The notes under the pieces: generated by a model | What the model saw: the letters and a program-made list of their open reading frames with translations, nothing else | Database searches by the model: none | Told to the model about the DNA's origin: nothing | Made by a program: the position numbers and the translations under genes | In this document: positions 13,561-25,600 of the stretch, one piece after another | How the letters are laid out: each line of letters opens with the position of its first letter | How positions within the stretch are numbered: the stretch's first letter is position 1 | Assembly (NCBI GenBank): GCA_963576475.1 | Contig: OY754987.1 | Span: 6,190,536-6,254,535, forward strand | Direction of reading: 5' to 3' | From: Molanna angustata | Taxonomy: Eukaryota; Arthropoda; Insecta; Trichoptera; Molannidae | DNA length: 64,000 bases

Positions 13561-14983
13561 TTAAAATTAATGTGCATATTTTTTTATTTATCCCAATAAT
13601 TTGATATAGCCACGTCACAAATGTACCTACATATAAGTATATTGATTTTTAAATTTTAACGTGCAATATGAAACTTAATTTTTTTTTATTTCGTTTACGC
13701 TGATAAAATCTTGTTGATAAATTTTGTGTTTTTATATTGAATGTTATCTTCATTTTAATGAAACATTATTCGATGTTAACCCATTTTAAAATAAATTTTA
13801 TGCGTTAATATAAGTTCAATTTTGTACATTATAATAAATTTATGTTTTTGTGTATGTAAATTGTTAAAAAACTATAAAAAATATTTTTCAGTATATTTTG
13901 GAATTACGCAACATCACAGTGGTATATATATTTTTTTAAATAATCAAACCACACGAGTTTCGCCTCACAAAAAGCGCATCTTCAGACAAAAACAATGTTA
14001 CTTCTTGGTGTAATTAAATAAAATTGTATGTGGGCTATTTAAAAACAAATAAAATGTATTGATATTATGGTGTTGTTAAAGAGGAATGTTTCTTTGTGTG
14101 TTTTGGACAATGTGATTGTATTGGATGACCCAAAAAAAGCGAATAATGTTTTTTTTTTTACACCGACCGGCCGACTTAGTAATAATATTAATAACAATTA
14201 AAGAACTATTATACTACATATAATAATACTCAATTATTATTAACAGTACGTACTTCCTCGAAAGGATCTGCTGACCAATGCGTAAAGTATTTAAAATATG
14301 AAAATGGTGCGCAACAAACGCACCGATCAAGCTTTTCAATTGGTAATATTTCACATAGTACATTTTTACAAATTTGGTCGATAATTTATATTTTATGGCA
14401 AACGCGCGATCTGAAAAATAGACGATATTCAGGCTTTTAAAAAATACTCAATTGGAACAAAATTCAATAACTTAGACGAATATTATTACAATTGATTACA
14501 ATATTCGAATATTATTAGAAATATTCGAAATTCAATATTCGAATATTATTCGAAATATTCGAATTTAAATATTCGAATATTTTTTACAGTCGCATATACA
14601 CAAAATAACAGTCCGTATCCTAATATATAATGTTGCTTTCGTTGTTTACAAATCATTTTCTCAATAGATGACGTTACAAAAAAGTTTCTTCGTCACTTCA
14701 TGGATGGCGATGGTGTTTCAGCTTATTTTCAAACAAACAGATTTTCACGATTAAAATATATAGAACTTTCAAAAATTAGATTGATAGGGAACTCAATAAG
14801 AAGGCATAATTGGTGAACGTTGCGCATGCGCATAAAGTTATCACGTAAACCAGCCAATGATAAGTCTGTACCCCTGTAGCTGCCCTGAGTTCCTGGTCCT
14901 CCTGTAATATATCAACCTCGACTCTATCGAGATGTCAAATATTAGTCATAAAATGTCAATATTGTTTAAATTAAAATTTAATA
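13561..14983. other. intergenic DNA with a cluster of TTCGAA palindromes
   Basis: No gene seen. At 14505-14582 the self-complementary phrase AATATTCGAATATT and close variants occur about five times in a row. Other short open frames (for example 13822-14013) have no protein-like features. Confidence 0.55.
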
Positions 14984-15252
14984 CAGCGAATCCCCGTCAA
15001 TTCGGACCCTGTCCCATCCGGCACTCCCTATGTATGTAAATTCCACATCTTATGTTTTGTATTACATATAGAATCTTACATTTTTTATACAATTTGTCGG
15101 ATTTACAATGTACTGTTTTTGAAAATGTTTCGGACAACAGCGGGTCTGTGACAGTTAAAGACCTTATTACTTTATATAAGGTCTTTGGTGGCAGTGCTCG
15201 ATAATCCAACAAATTCAATCATCCGACACTGCCTTGCAAAATATTACGACTG
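14984..15252. mobile_element. possible pogo/Tigger-like MITE, TA-flanked
   Basis: The segment starts with CAG and ends with CTG, and both ends are flanked by TA. Near the left end is CAATTCGGACC...CATCCGGCACT. Near the right end is CTCGATAATCCAACAAATTC...CATCCGACACTG. Both resemble the terminal sequences of pogo-type elements as I remember them. The two ends are only weakly complementary to each other, so the call is tentative. The open frame at 14997-15218 (-) lies inside and is not taken as a gene. Confidence 0.3.
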
Positions 15253-15539
15253 TAGGTATTTAATCGATTTTTTAATGAGCCTGTCCTTTTAATTATCCTA
15301 AAAAAAATTTGCACAGTTTTTAGGTGTTTAAATTACCTATGTATAAATGGACTGAAGCTGATACCAGATATCGTAAAAAATGTTTAATAATTCTGTAGAA
15401 TTTGCTATTATTTATGTATACGTGAAGTCTCTAAAGTTAAATTGATACAATAGTAGGTTTTTAGCGAGAAAAAAATAACACCTCACATAGCAATGAGGAA
15501 AAGATGGAATGTACTGAAGGATATTTTTTTTTTTTTATA

Positions 15540-15707
15540 AAAAAATGAATATGTCCTTGTTAAACAAGTACATACCTATACATCTTCCTACGTTCCCTAA
15601 ACTAAGCATAAATGCTTGTCCTATAGGTGAACGAGATCGGTCGAGGCAGGATTCGAACTCGCGACCACTGGATTACTAACCCAGCGCGCTAACCGCTCTG
15701 CCATCCA
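15540..15707 (-). mobile_element. tRNA-derived SINE, family 1
   Basis: Near-identical to the copy at 6354-6520. It has the same tail (TCCTTGTTAAACAAGTACAT) and the same tRNA-like head on the minus strand, with loop TTAGTAA and GAGTTCGAATCC. An oligo-T run (15520-15540) next to the tail corresponds to a 3' poly-A on the minus strand. Confidence 0.88.
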
Positions 15708-16460
15708 TAGAAGGAATATATTGGAACTATTTGACAGTTAATTTTTTTTAGTTTTTCAGTTCAGAAAAAAATTGATAAATTTATTCGTGATTCCAACGAT
15801 TACATACGAACATTAAATAAGTATAAATTAAAATTTTAGTACGCACAATTAAAATTAAAGTGCGCGTAGTTTTAGTACGCACAGTACTAGTTTCAATACA
15901 TCTGACAATCCGTCACATGCTTGACCAAAACGTATATATTTTACGACAAAATATTACTTTTTTTACAAATGAATAATGGGAATGATTCAGAAATCAAATG
16001 CTTCGCATTTATTGGGTCAGCCAATATGAAAGTAATCGATAAATTATAATAAATAAAAATATAATATCGAAGCTTTGTTATAAATGTACTTACTGATAAA
16101 TATAAATATTTTAACTATTTTCTCTGACAGTTTTATATAAATATAAATAAATTAACTATATTTAATCTAGATAATTTAAGATAAATTTCAATTATTATTG
16201 ATTATGACAATAAAATGAATTTGTTTAAATATTTTGCTATTTATTTAATTTCCTTTTACTGTTTTCAGGGTTAGGTATCCAGTTTTTGAAACCTGTAATC
16301 CTTTAAAAACATCTTACTTTAAAGACATATTATTGCATAACAATTTCTTACAAGCGTCTGGCGACAAAATTCGTATAATCTAAAACAGTACAATAAAAAT
16401 ACAATTGTTTTCTTTGCGGGCTAGGCAGGGAGAGGCGGAAGCCATGCGATCCTGTCTTGA
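15708..16460. other. AT-rich intergenic DNA, no gene seen
   Basis: No coding frame or recognisable element. A run of GC-richer sequence starts at about 16410, ahead of the foldback element. Confidence 0.5.
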
Positions 16461-16463
16461 CAG

Positions 16464-16676
16464 CCCCCCTAGACAACGTATCATTTAGCTCAGAAAAGAA
16501 ACAAGAAAAGATAACGCAATGTATGGAAGTGACAGTTGTCAGTCACGTGACAACTGTCACTTCCATACATTGAGTTATCTTTTCTTGAGCTAAATGCCTA
16601 AATGGGGTTTTCTTGAGCTAAATGGGGTCAGTCCCCCTAGACAACGTGTCATTTAGCTCAAGAAAAGAAACAAGAA
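16464..16676. mobile_element. foldback element with a 39-bp-arm hairpin
   Basis: A near-perfect hairpin (16503-16586) has arms containing AATGTATGGAAGTGACAGTT and its complement, with a 6-bp loop around 16542-16547. It is bordered by a direct repeat: CCCCTAGACAACG followed by TCATTTAGCTCA occurs at about 16466 and again at 16634. GAGCTAAATGGGG phrases lie between. This is probably a small non-autonomous DNA element, partly duplicated. Confidence 0.6.
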
Positions 16677-16726
16677 TAAATTGAATATTATTATTGAATT
16701 TCAATATTATAATCTCATTTTTGGTC

Positions 16727-18387
16727 TGGGGGCAAGTCCGGTCAAACAGTGAAATCAAAACCCTCATGATTACCCATATAATCGATATAATTGGTCAAAC
16801 AATCAGTATGGTTTTAGAGAAGGAAGGTCTACCTCGGATGCTATTTCTGAAGTCACTGGATATATAACTCAGAATGTTGACAAAGGCAATAAAACAATTG
16901 GTATATTTTTGGATATTAAAAAGGCCTTTGATACAATATCCCATACTAAACTTTTTGAAAAAATGGAAAAATTAGGGATTACCGGAAATGAGTTAAAATT
17001 ATTGAAATGCTATATGACAAACCGAAAACATCTAGTCAAAATTCAAGACACTCTGAGTTCGCCTTCCAATATAAACTACGGAATACCTCAAGGAAGCATA
17101 CTTGGTCCTATCTTATTCCTCATCTACATGAACGACCTATGCAATATGAATATAGGAGGACAAATCATAAGTTTTGCAGATGACACTGTGTTGTTATTTA
17201 GCGATAAAAACTGGGAATCTACTTACAAAAAAGCAGAAAGTGGGATGCATCTTATTAAAAACTGGCTAAACTGTAACACACTTACATTAAACAATGACAA
17301 AACAGTATACATAACTTTTACCAAAACGGACCAGGGACAACCAAATGAAAATAGACCACTGAAAATTCATGACTGCAAAGACCAACAAAGTAACTGTATA
17401 TGTACTGAAATAAAAAAAACTAGACAAACGAAATACTTGGGAATAACAATTGACCAATGTTTAAAATGGAAACCCCATATCTCAATTTTAAGCATGAAAT
17501 TAAAAAAAAATAATTTCGTTTTTCGCTCCATCAGAAATGTTTTACCGAAATCTGTCATTAAATTAATGTACTATTCACTTTACCAATCAATAGTAGAATA
17601 TGGTATTATAGGGTGGGGTGGCACTTACAGAACAAATATAGTTAAAAAATAGTTAAACATTTATTTCAATAGTTAAAGCCCAAAAATCCGTTTTGAAAAT
17701 AATATTTAATGTACCTATTCGCACACCCTCAGCCGAACTATTCAAAAAACTTGACATCCTAGACATACCACAGTTATATGCTAAAAACATTTGCACTTAT
17801 ATCTATTCACACCTTAACGACTTCCAATCGACCCAAACTACACGTCAGACTAGACAGACTAGACAAGCAAATATACAGATACCGAGAACCAAATCGACTT
17901 ATGGACAAAGAAATTTTCATTTCCTTAGAGTAAAAATTTTCAATTTGCTTCCAATTGAATTGAAGAAAAATACAAATATAAACAGCTTTAAATGTGGATT
18001 AGAAGTGGGTAAAAAAACAGACAAGACAGTGATAAATAAACAACTCTACGTTAACATACAATGACACACACGCACACCTAAACAATATACCTATATAATT
18101 ATAAGCTGCTTCAGAACAGGTTTTTAACCTAGTGAAGCAGTTTACATTCCGCATCTAGTTCTTAAGGATCTTTTTTTTTTTTTTGTAAAAATATTGTATT
18201 GTTAAACTTTGATGTGTAGGTAGGTACCTGTATATTATTTCTTATGTTACAAATAAAAAAAAAATAAATTATCATATGGAGCTCTATAATATCTTAAGAT
18301 GTTATAGAACTCCAAATAATAATTATATCCGTGATATGGATAATCATGTGGGTTTTGATTTATTTGTTTGGCCGGACTTGCCCTCCT
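16727..18387. mobile_element. palindromic MITE split by a LINE insertion
   Basis: The left part (16727-16791) contains GGGGGCAAGTCCGGTC, GAAATCAAAACCCT and GATTACCCATAT. The right part (18269-18387) contains the inverse: ATATGGATAATCA, GGGTTTTGATT and GGCCGGACTTGCCC. An uninterrupted relative of the same family lies at 23546-23737. Here a 1.5-kb LINE fragment sits in the middle of the palindrome. Confidence 0.8.
16792..18268 (+). pseudogene. 5'-truncated non-LTR retrotransposon (RT domain), broken
   Basis: Translation is open from about 16792 with QYGFREGRSTSDAI. It continues with FLDIKKAFDTISH (catalytic region A), YGIPQGSILGPILFLIYMND, and FADDTVLL, the YADD-type box with F for Y. Then come KTKYLGITID-like and LYQSIVEYGIIGWGG. 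A stop at 17650-17652, just before the downstream frame at about 17693-18064, breaks the ORF. That frame carries the usual C-terminal region (NFHFLRVKIFNLLPIELK). The 3' end is A-rich, ending near 18268. The endonuclease half is missing, as in a typical 5'-truncated insertion. The clade is probably Jockey/CR1-like. Confidence 0.9.
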
Positions 18388-18689
18388 GGTTAAGCCGTCG
18401 TAGTAATACCGACCAAAGCCAGCTAGTGTCGATAATTTAAGACAATATCAGTTTCCAATATTGAAATTAAAAATCAAATGTTCATATGCTATAAAATAAT
18501 TATTATTATATGCATAATTTACAATTTAGATAGAATCAACTGTTAATTACACAATAAAATTACAGAAAAATAATGTCATTATTATTTAAATTAGTTAAAA
18601 GCTTCCACATAATTAATAATATTCCATACAGTTACTCCCGAATTTCGTTGATGTTTCATAATATTATATAATTTAACGTAATAATTTCG

Positions 18690-19062
18690 CTACTTCCACC
18701 ACCACCAGCTCTGCACATGGGGATTGTAAACAGCCCCTTAACAGAACGTCAAATGAGCGACAAAAAAAATACATAGCTCATGAAGCTCTCTAGATTGGCA
18801 ATCTCGACACCATAGTGCAAAAAATATGTAGATTGACTGCGACTTACCAAATATGATTGAGTGTGGAGCCGAGCAGACAATAAGACATATAGTGCAGGAC
18901 TGCCGACTCAAAAAGTTCAATGGTGACCTCCAGGACAAGGGCGACCCCATAGACGGTGGAATGGGTGGCGGGGCTGGTGCCAAGGCGTTAACCTACTTTT
19001 GTGACGCAACCCACACACGGGCGAAGAAATTTTACACCGGAGAGAGAAGAAGGCCAAACTAA
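18690..19062 (+). pseudogene. C-terminal fragment of another LINE ORF
   Basis: The frame reading IECGAEQTIRHIVQDCRLKKF matches the Cys/His-type motif near the C-terminus of several LINE proteins (CGAxxQTxxHIVxxCPL). The upstream part contains stops, and the downstream part drifts into unrelated sequence. It is a dead fragment. Confidence 0.55.
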
Positions 19063-19127
19063 ATGTAAACTAACTATTGCTGTCGACTACGTGTATTTGC
19101 GGGTTTTGTGTAACTATATATATTAAT

Positions 19128-19337
19128 GGTGCTGCCTCCCTCACCAGCCAGGATATCCTAGGATGTACACCGATTTTTTAAACCTAACCTACAAAAGTTT
19201 GGTAAAAATTATAGGTTGGTTAGGTTTATTTGTAGTTATATATTAAAAAAAGTAACTAAAATATTAAAATAAAATAACTAAATTGGTGTGAATACTAAAT
19301 AAACTGTCTGTCGCTGGTCAGGGAGGCAGTACCTACC
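19128..19337. mobile_element. 210-bp MITE with 9-bp target duplication
   Basis: It is flanked on both sides by TATATTAAT (19119-19127 and 19338-19346). The terminal inverted repeats read GGTGCTGCCTCCCTCACCAG at the left and, inverted, TACTGCCTCCCTGACCAG at the right. The interior contains CCTAACCTACAAAAG and TTGGTTAGGTTTATTTGTAG. A related copy in opposite orientation forms the core of the larger element at 55067-55917. A 9-bp duplication fits Mutator-like elements, but superfamily membership is an inference. Confidence 0.8.
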
Positions 19338-19621
19338 TATATTAATACGTGAAGCGAAAACTTCAAACTCATTTTAAGCAAACTGCGCGCATGGAGGATT
19401 TTGAGGTTTGGCATAGTTAATATTTATATGGAGAACGACTGCATAAAACTAAAATTAATGCATACAATTTAATGTTTATGTGATACATATACATATTATA
19501 CATTAAATTGTGAGTAACATGGGATCGACTGTACCTACATCAAATTAATTACTTAATTCTGTCACCACATGAATAACTCAATACGGCACAACCCGTGATA
19601 TTGATTTGACGCCTCACAAAA

Positions 19622-22600
19622 ATGAACCGCATCATCAAAAGATTTTTTCAAGCTGACGACTTCGAAGACACGATGGTGCCACTGTTCATCATTGGCAGCA
19701 TCACTGGAATAGCCCCGTTTCAAATCATACGAAATAACAAAAAAGTCAAGCTCAAATTCAACATAATTAGCGTTATAATTGTGCTGTTTTTGAACACGTG
19801 CTACACTTGCTGTGTCGGCTACGTAACGTGGCGCGGAGAAAGCTTCGCCGGGAACTTCATCGATTCGATTTACATCAAAATCTTAGGAAACCTTCAACTG
19901 CTTGTAGTATACTTCGTCATAGAAGTGCTGGGGATGAACGTCCTGCTGAAGAAACACATTTATGAAATGATACTCGTGTCTCTGAAAGAGATCGACGTAA
20001 TGATGAGGTTTATCGGAATATCCAAAGACTACTGCAAAATTAAACGGACCCACGTCTTCATATCGTGCTTTTTTGAAATGCTGCACGTCACATACGTCGT
20101 TACTTGCGTAATATTTCTTTATTTTTGGGAAAACTATTCGTTTTCGATCGTATCCATCGTGACTCACCACATTCCTGGCTACGCTATCTCTGGTACTTTG
20201 ATCTTTTTCTGTTCCCTGACCAACATCATAAGGGTGCACTTGGTCCATTTGAAAGAAGAGCTGGGTAAGCTGTTTGAGGGCAACCTTCACCGTCGGCGAT
20301 CGGACGCCAGTTTGAAGCAGTCAAAAGAAGAAATATCTAGTGTGTCCGATGGTGACAAAAAGGACCGCGTTTTTGACAGGCTCCAGATGATTATTAAGAC
20401 GTACGACAAGATTTGTACTTGCTCCAGTGTCATAAACAAATGTTTCAGCTGGAATATGCTGACGGTCATTGGGATATCATACATGTTCATGATATTCAAC
20501 GCGTTTTACACAATCACGTCGATAATTTGGATAATCCAAGGGCAAGACGACTTAAAGAACGTGTCTGTGATGATATTTTCTTTGGCGAACTTCGGGACGA
20601 ATTTGATTGTGTCGTGTATAATGATTGTGTGCTGTCAACAATGTGAAAAACAGGTATATCAGTTATTATACCTACATACACACATTGAGAAAAAAATAAT
20701 GACTTTAAAACCCGAATTCGATTAATTTACAAATATTTTCTGTCATTTTTTTAAAAGGAATTGTGGTTTTTAAAAGCTATCGTCCATACATGCGCAGCGG
20801 ACGGATCGGAAGGAGCGCATCAGACAGATTTGTTTGTGGTTATGCGTCCAGGGAGGCGCGCGCGCGACAATCGGATTGCCGACACAACTGTCAATTGGAT
20901 TTGCTGACAAATTTCCATAGAAAATACAAAAAAAAATACCGGCTTGGTAATAGCATGTTCGGCTCGTACATGATTTTATTCAAATAAAATAAGAATTCAA
21001 AAAATATATAGCCCATTGCCTTTTCTAGGATATACATATCTTAATGCCAAATTTCATCCAAAATCTTTCAGTCTTTTTCGCGTGATATCTAATTGTAATT
21101 GAGTGACAAAGATTTTACGGAATACCGCGCGGCGGCTTTTGTATCACCTCGGTTAATCCTTTGTTTCACGAAGACATCCGACTGTCTCCGAGGATATACA
21201 TAACATGGGTCGTATTACGAGAGTTATTTGAGAAAAATTTAAGGTAAGGTTCCGTACTGCGAGAATACTGCTTACGGTACCGGGACCAACTTACATTATT
21301 CTTAAATAACTCATGTGTATAGGTGCTAGGCAAAACCATATACCACAGAAATTAAGAGCTAAAAAAATAAACGGACATGTACGCTAGTCATGATGGATAA
21401 ATGTGACTTTCGGTTGTCTTCGCCTACCCCAATGATGGCGTAAGATGGCGTTATTTTATAAGTAAATTACGTGTATATTATCAGCTAATAAATACTCAGT
21501 CCTGCATATATCGAATTGAATTATTTTTGTATGTTTGTTACGATAGTAAAATTCATATATATTTTAATTTAATTTTCAGGCTAAGGACATAAAAGTACTC
21601 TTAGGTAAAATAATGATTCGAGAAACTGACGATGAAGTGTTGACTAAGGTAAAATATATTTATAAATAAAATAATAAAAATGCATTTTAAGATACTTTTT
21701 TATGTATTTTACGAGTATTGACTGAAAAATAATACTTATAGCTTATTTTAATAAAAAAAAGGTTGATTTGCAATAGGGTTAATTCAACAAATTTTGTATT
21801 TTGAATGACTATTTGTTTGTGAAAGATAAAATTATTGTTTTTTATTATTATTATGTTTTTTGTTTTGTATATTTTTTTGTTTGTTTTTATATAAATACTG
21901 AATGGTCTCTGTGGTGTATTGTTTCTGTAAGTTTTCTTTTCTAAAGCAGCCCATTCACGATCGTGCCATTCGGCATCGTTCCATATGGACCGGATCCATT
22001 TGGAGCATTGTAAAATTTTCATCACACTCAGAGACATCCCTGAGCCCGTTCCCACTAGTCGGATGTTGTCGGACGATTTTTTTACGTGTGTCGGGCCTCT
22101 GTTCCCACTAGTCCGATGTCGGGCCACAATATATCTACATTAGGTGGAGCCAAAATTCGGCACTCTACACAGCACGGTCGCCTTGTGTAACACAACCGTG
22201 CGCGATGGACGTCTACGAAGCTTTTATAGCAATGTGTTGTTTTAGAAGAAAATGAAAAAATAAATCGTAGTTACATTATCATATTTCTATTTTAATCATA
22301 ATATTATTATAATCATATTTATAATATTGTCATATTTATATTTTAATCGTATTTATATTTTTGTATAATTATATTATTATCATAATTATATTATGATCAT
22401 ATTTATATTATTTGTCATCCATACGTATCATGAATATAATAATATTTTTCATATATAATTTAATATAAATAGTTTACGTAATGTTGTCTGTCTTTCTTGT
22501 CTTTCTTCCAAACACACCACCGTGCTCTACCGCATTTCGACAACGAATAAGATGACGGGTAAGATGAAAATAAATGCCCTAAGGTGGTTCGGCCACATAG

Positions 22601-25600
22601 AAAGAATGAGTGATGACCGTCTAACAAAAAAAGTGTACATGCTGATAAAAGAGGAACGAAAAGTAGAGGTCGGCCAAGAAAAAGTTGGCACGATCACATA
22701 AATGGGATTTAGAAAGATGGTGATGTTAGAAGTAAGAATAATAGAAGAGCGTGTATGAGACGATGTATGGACGTGAATGAAGCGAGGAATGTATGTCAAG
22801 AGAGAGGATTCTGGCGTTCGGTTCTCTCTGCCTACCCCAAATAGGGAAATGGCGTGATGGTATGGTATGGTATGGTAAAAATGCCGAACTATAAAATACC
22901 TATAGGCTATACTGATAGACTATACTGAGGCGCAATATCAATATAATACTAGACATTCCCGATAATAAGCTAAAATTATCCAGCACGCAATATTATGAAT
23001 ACTAAACAAATAATATGTGCGCATATGCAACGAAATGTCACTTTTATATTGCATAGGTAGACTAGACCCAACTAGACCTTTGAATACACCATAGCTCGGA
23101 TTCAAAGTTCGGATATGCAGTTTAACTTGACATTAAACGCGAAAATTTTCAAGATGAAAATTAATAGTGTTGAAAATCACACAACTAACTACGTAAAATG
23201 TTGAGGATTTTTTTTTAAATTGATCAAATGCGAATATATAATAAACTTGTCTCTAATCTCAGATGAAAAAGGTGTTAACAACATTTTTCCTGCAACCAAT
23301 TTCCATTCAATTTATAAAGCAACTCGCTCACGCGAGTCGCTGTGGTCATTAAAGATTAACTCAACCTAACCGAAAATTATACGGGATACAATAAAATACG
23401 ACGACTAAATAATAATATGATTTTGTGTCAGATTTTGTTATTCTTCTTCTTCTTCTTCTTCAATGGCACTACAGCCCAAATCGGACTTTGGCCTCCTCCG
23501 ACTTTCGCCTCCAACCCCCCCTGTCCTCAGCCACCGTTCTCCATCAGGGGGGCAAGTCTGGTCCGATCGGCGAAATCAAAACCCTAGTGATTACCCATAT
23601 CATGGATGAAATTATCATATGGAGTTCTATGACATCTAAAGATATTATAGATATAGAACTCTATATATTAATTATATCCATGATATGGGTAATCACTAGG
23701 GTTTTGATTTCGCCGGTCGGACCAGACTTGTCCCCCAGGTCTCTTGGGTACCCGTGAGTTTGGCATTCTTTGTACGGGTCCAGTCCATCTCAATTTCAAG
23801 AGCCTCATATGGGTTGAGATACTAGGGGCTTGGTAAATGCTGTAGAAATTTGTTATTCATCAGTGTGAAATTTATGAGTAGGCTATTTGGTGTTTTTTTT
23901 TTATTAATATAACATAACTTACACCATCAACCAACTTTAAATTTCTAGGCGTCCACTTGGATAGTAAACTATCGCTGGACTTGCATATCTCTAAAACTGT
24001 TAGCTCTTGCTTTTTTCATCTGAGGCAATTGAAAAGTATCCGCCGCAGCTTACCTAAAAGCGAAGCTAAAACGCTTATCAATGCATTTGTTGTATCACGG
24101 CTGGATTACTGTAATGCTATATATGCTGGTTTGCCCAAGTATCAGCTGGATAGACAGCAGATGGTTTTCAACGCGGCTGCGAGGTTGATATATGGAGCTG
24201 ACAAAAGATGTCACATAACACCTCTTCTAAATGAACTGCACTGGTTGAAGTGTCCAGAACGAGTAGACTATAAGGTGTGCTTGATGGTGTTTAAGGCTCT
24301 GAACGACTTGGCTCCACACTACATACAAGAACTATGTCAAAAGAATGTCCTATCAGGAAGACAACTCTCATTGAGATCATCGGGATCACAGAGTACCAAC
24401 TCTTTAAAAGAGTTGGACAGAGTCAATAAAGCGGCTTACTATGATCGGAGTTTCAGTGTGAACGGGCCTTTAAAATGGAATAAATTGCCCCCTGATATAC
24501 GTGGAGCTCAGAGCGTTGACACCTTCAGTAAATTACTTAAGACTGCTTTGTTTAGTAGAGCCAACAAATCAGCCACAGCGCCCTTGGAGTGATCTTGTAT
24601 CACTAAACGGCGCTTTAGAAATTCTAATTATTGTTATTATTATTATTATTATAATTTCTTTAATGTATGCAAGATAATAGTGATATTTCATTGCACATGT
24701 GTACAGCATTTATTTTGTGCACGGGATAATTTTAGTACACTATTGAGAAAGCCTTGTAATATAATACAAAGCCGATAGAACATACAGATCACATCAATTT
24801 TTTTCCGTGTAAACTCATAGATGTTTCTACATAAATATTTAAATACTAATTTCAGCTTCAACAGATGTCTTTGTATCTACTTGATCGATATCCAAAATTT
24901 TCTGCCAGTGATTTATTCTGCATTGATGGAGAGCTACTGTTTGGAGTAAGTTTTACATCCTCATACATTTCCTAAAATAACTATTAATGATTATGCTGTA
25001 GATATATATCCTCATATATTTCCTAACCTAAGCATAAATTTTTAGTGTACAAAATCAGTTGTGCCAGGATTCGAACTCGCGACCACTGGATTACTAACCC
25101 AGCGCGCTAACCGCTATGCCACCACTCGTCTGTTTAGTTTATTTATTTTCTCACAAAGTAGGCAGAGAATCAAGCGTTACACTTTTTATTTATTACTCCT
25201 CACTAACCCAAGGGGATATAGTGGGGAGTTATGATTTCACAATAAATTATTAAGGCTATTTTTTTTATTGCAGAATATCAATTATTCTGAGATTGTATTC
25301 TGAAAATTTCATCACAATGTATCTGTGTGTGTGCTGTATACTATGTACGGCGTGATTATTCAACTTTATCGATTATAGACTAAAGTACTCATTCAATTAT
25401 TTTCAAATTATGCAAAATTGTATACCTATCTTATACTCACTTAGACACCGTTTGATTTTGAAGAGTATTTGAATAGTGCTTCTCAATTTTTTTAATTGTC
25501 AAATATTTCAAAATCACCCCAAGCTCAGGAAACTTTCAATTTGAGCACATCAAAAAATTGAAAGGCACATCACTTTCATAAAATGGCATTGAAGAATTAT

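Noticed and set aside
19883..20646. Other-frame open frames over the first receptor exon
   Set aside because: Shadows of the real plus-strand exon; they lack any family feature.
21687..22127. 146-codon minus-strand frame in a receptor intron
   Set aside because: Lys/Ile/Asn-rich tail, no motif, and overlaps a decayed repeat with a direct GTTCCCACTAGTC duplication.
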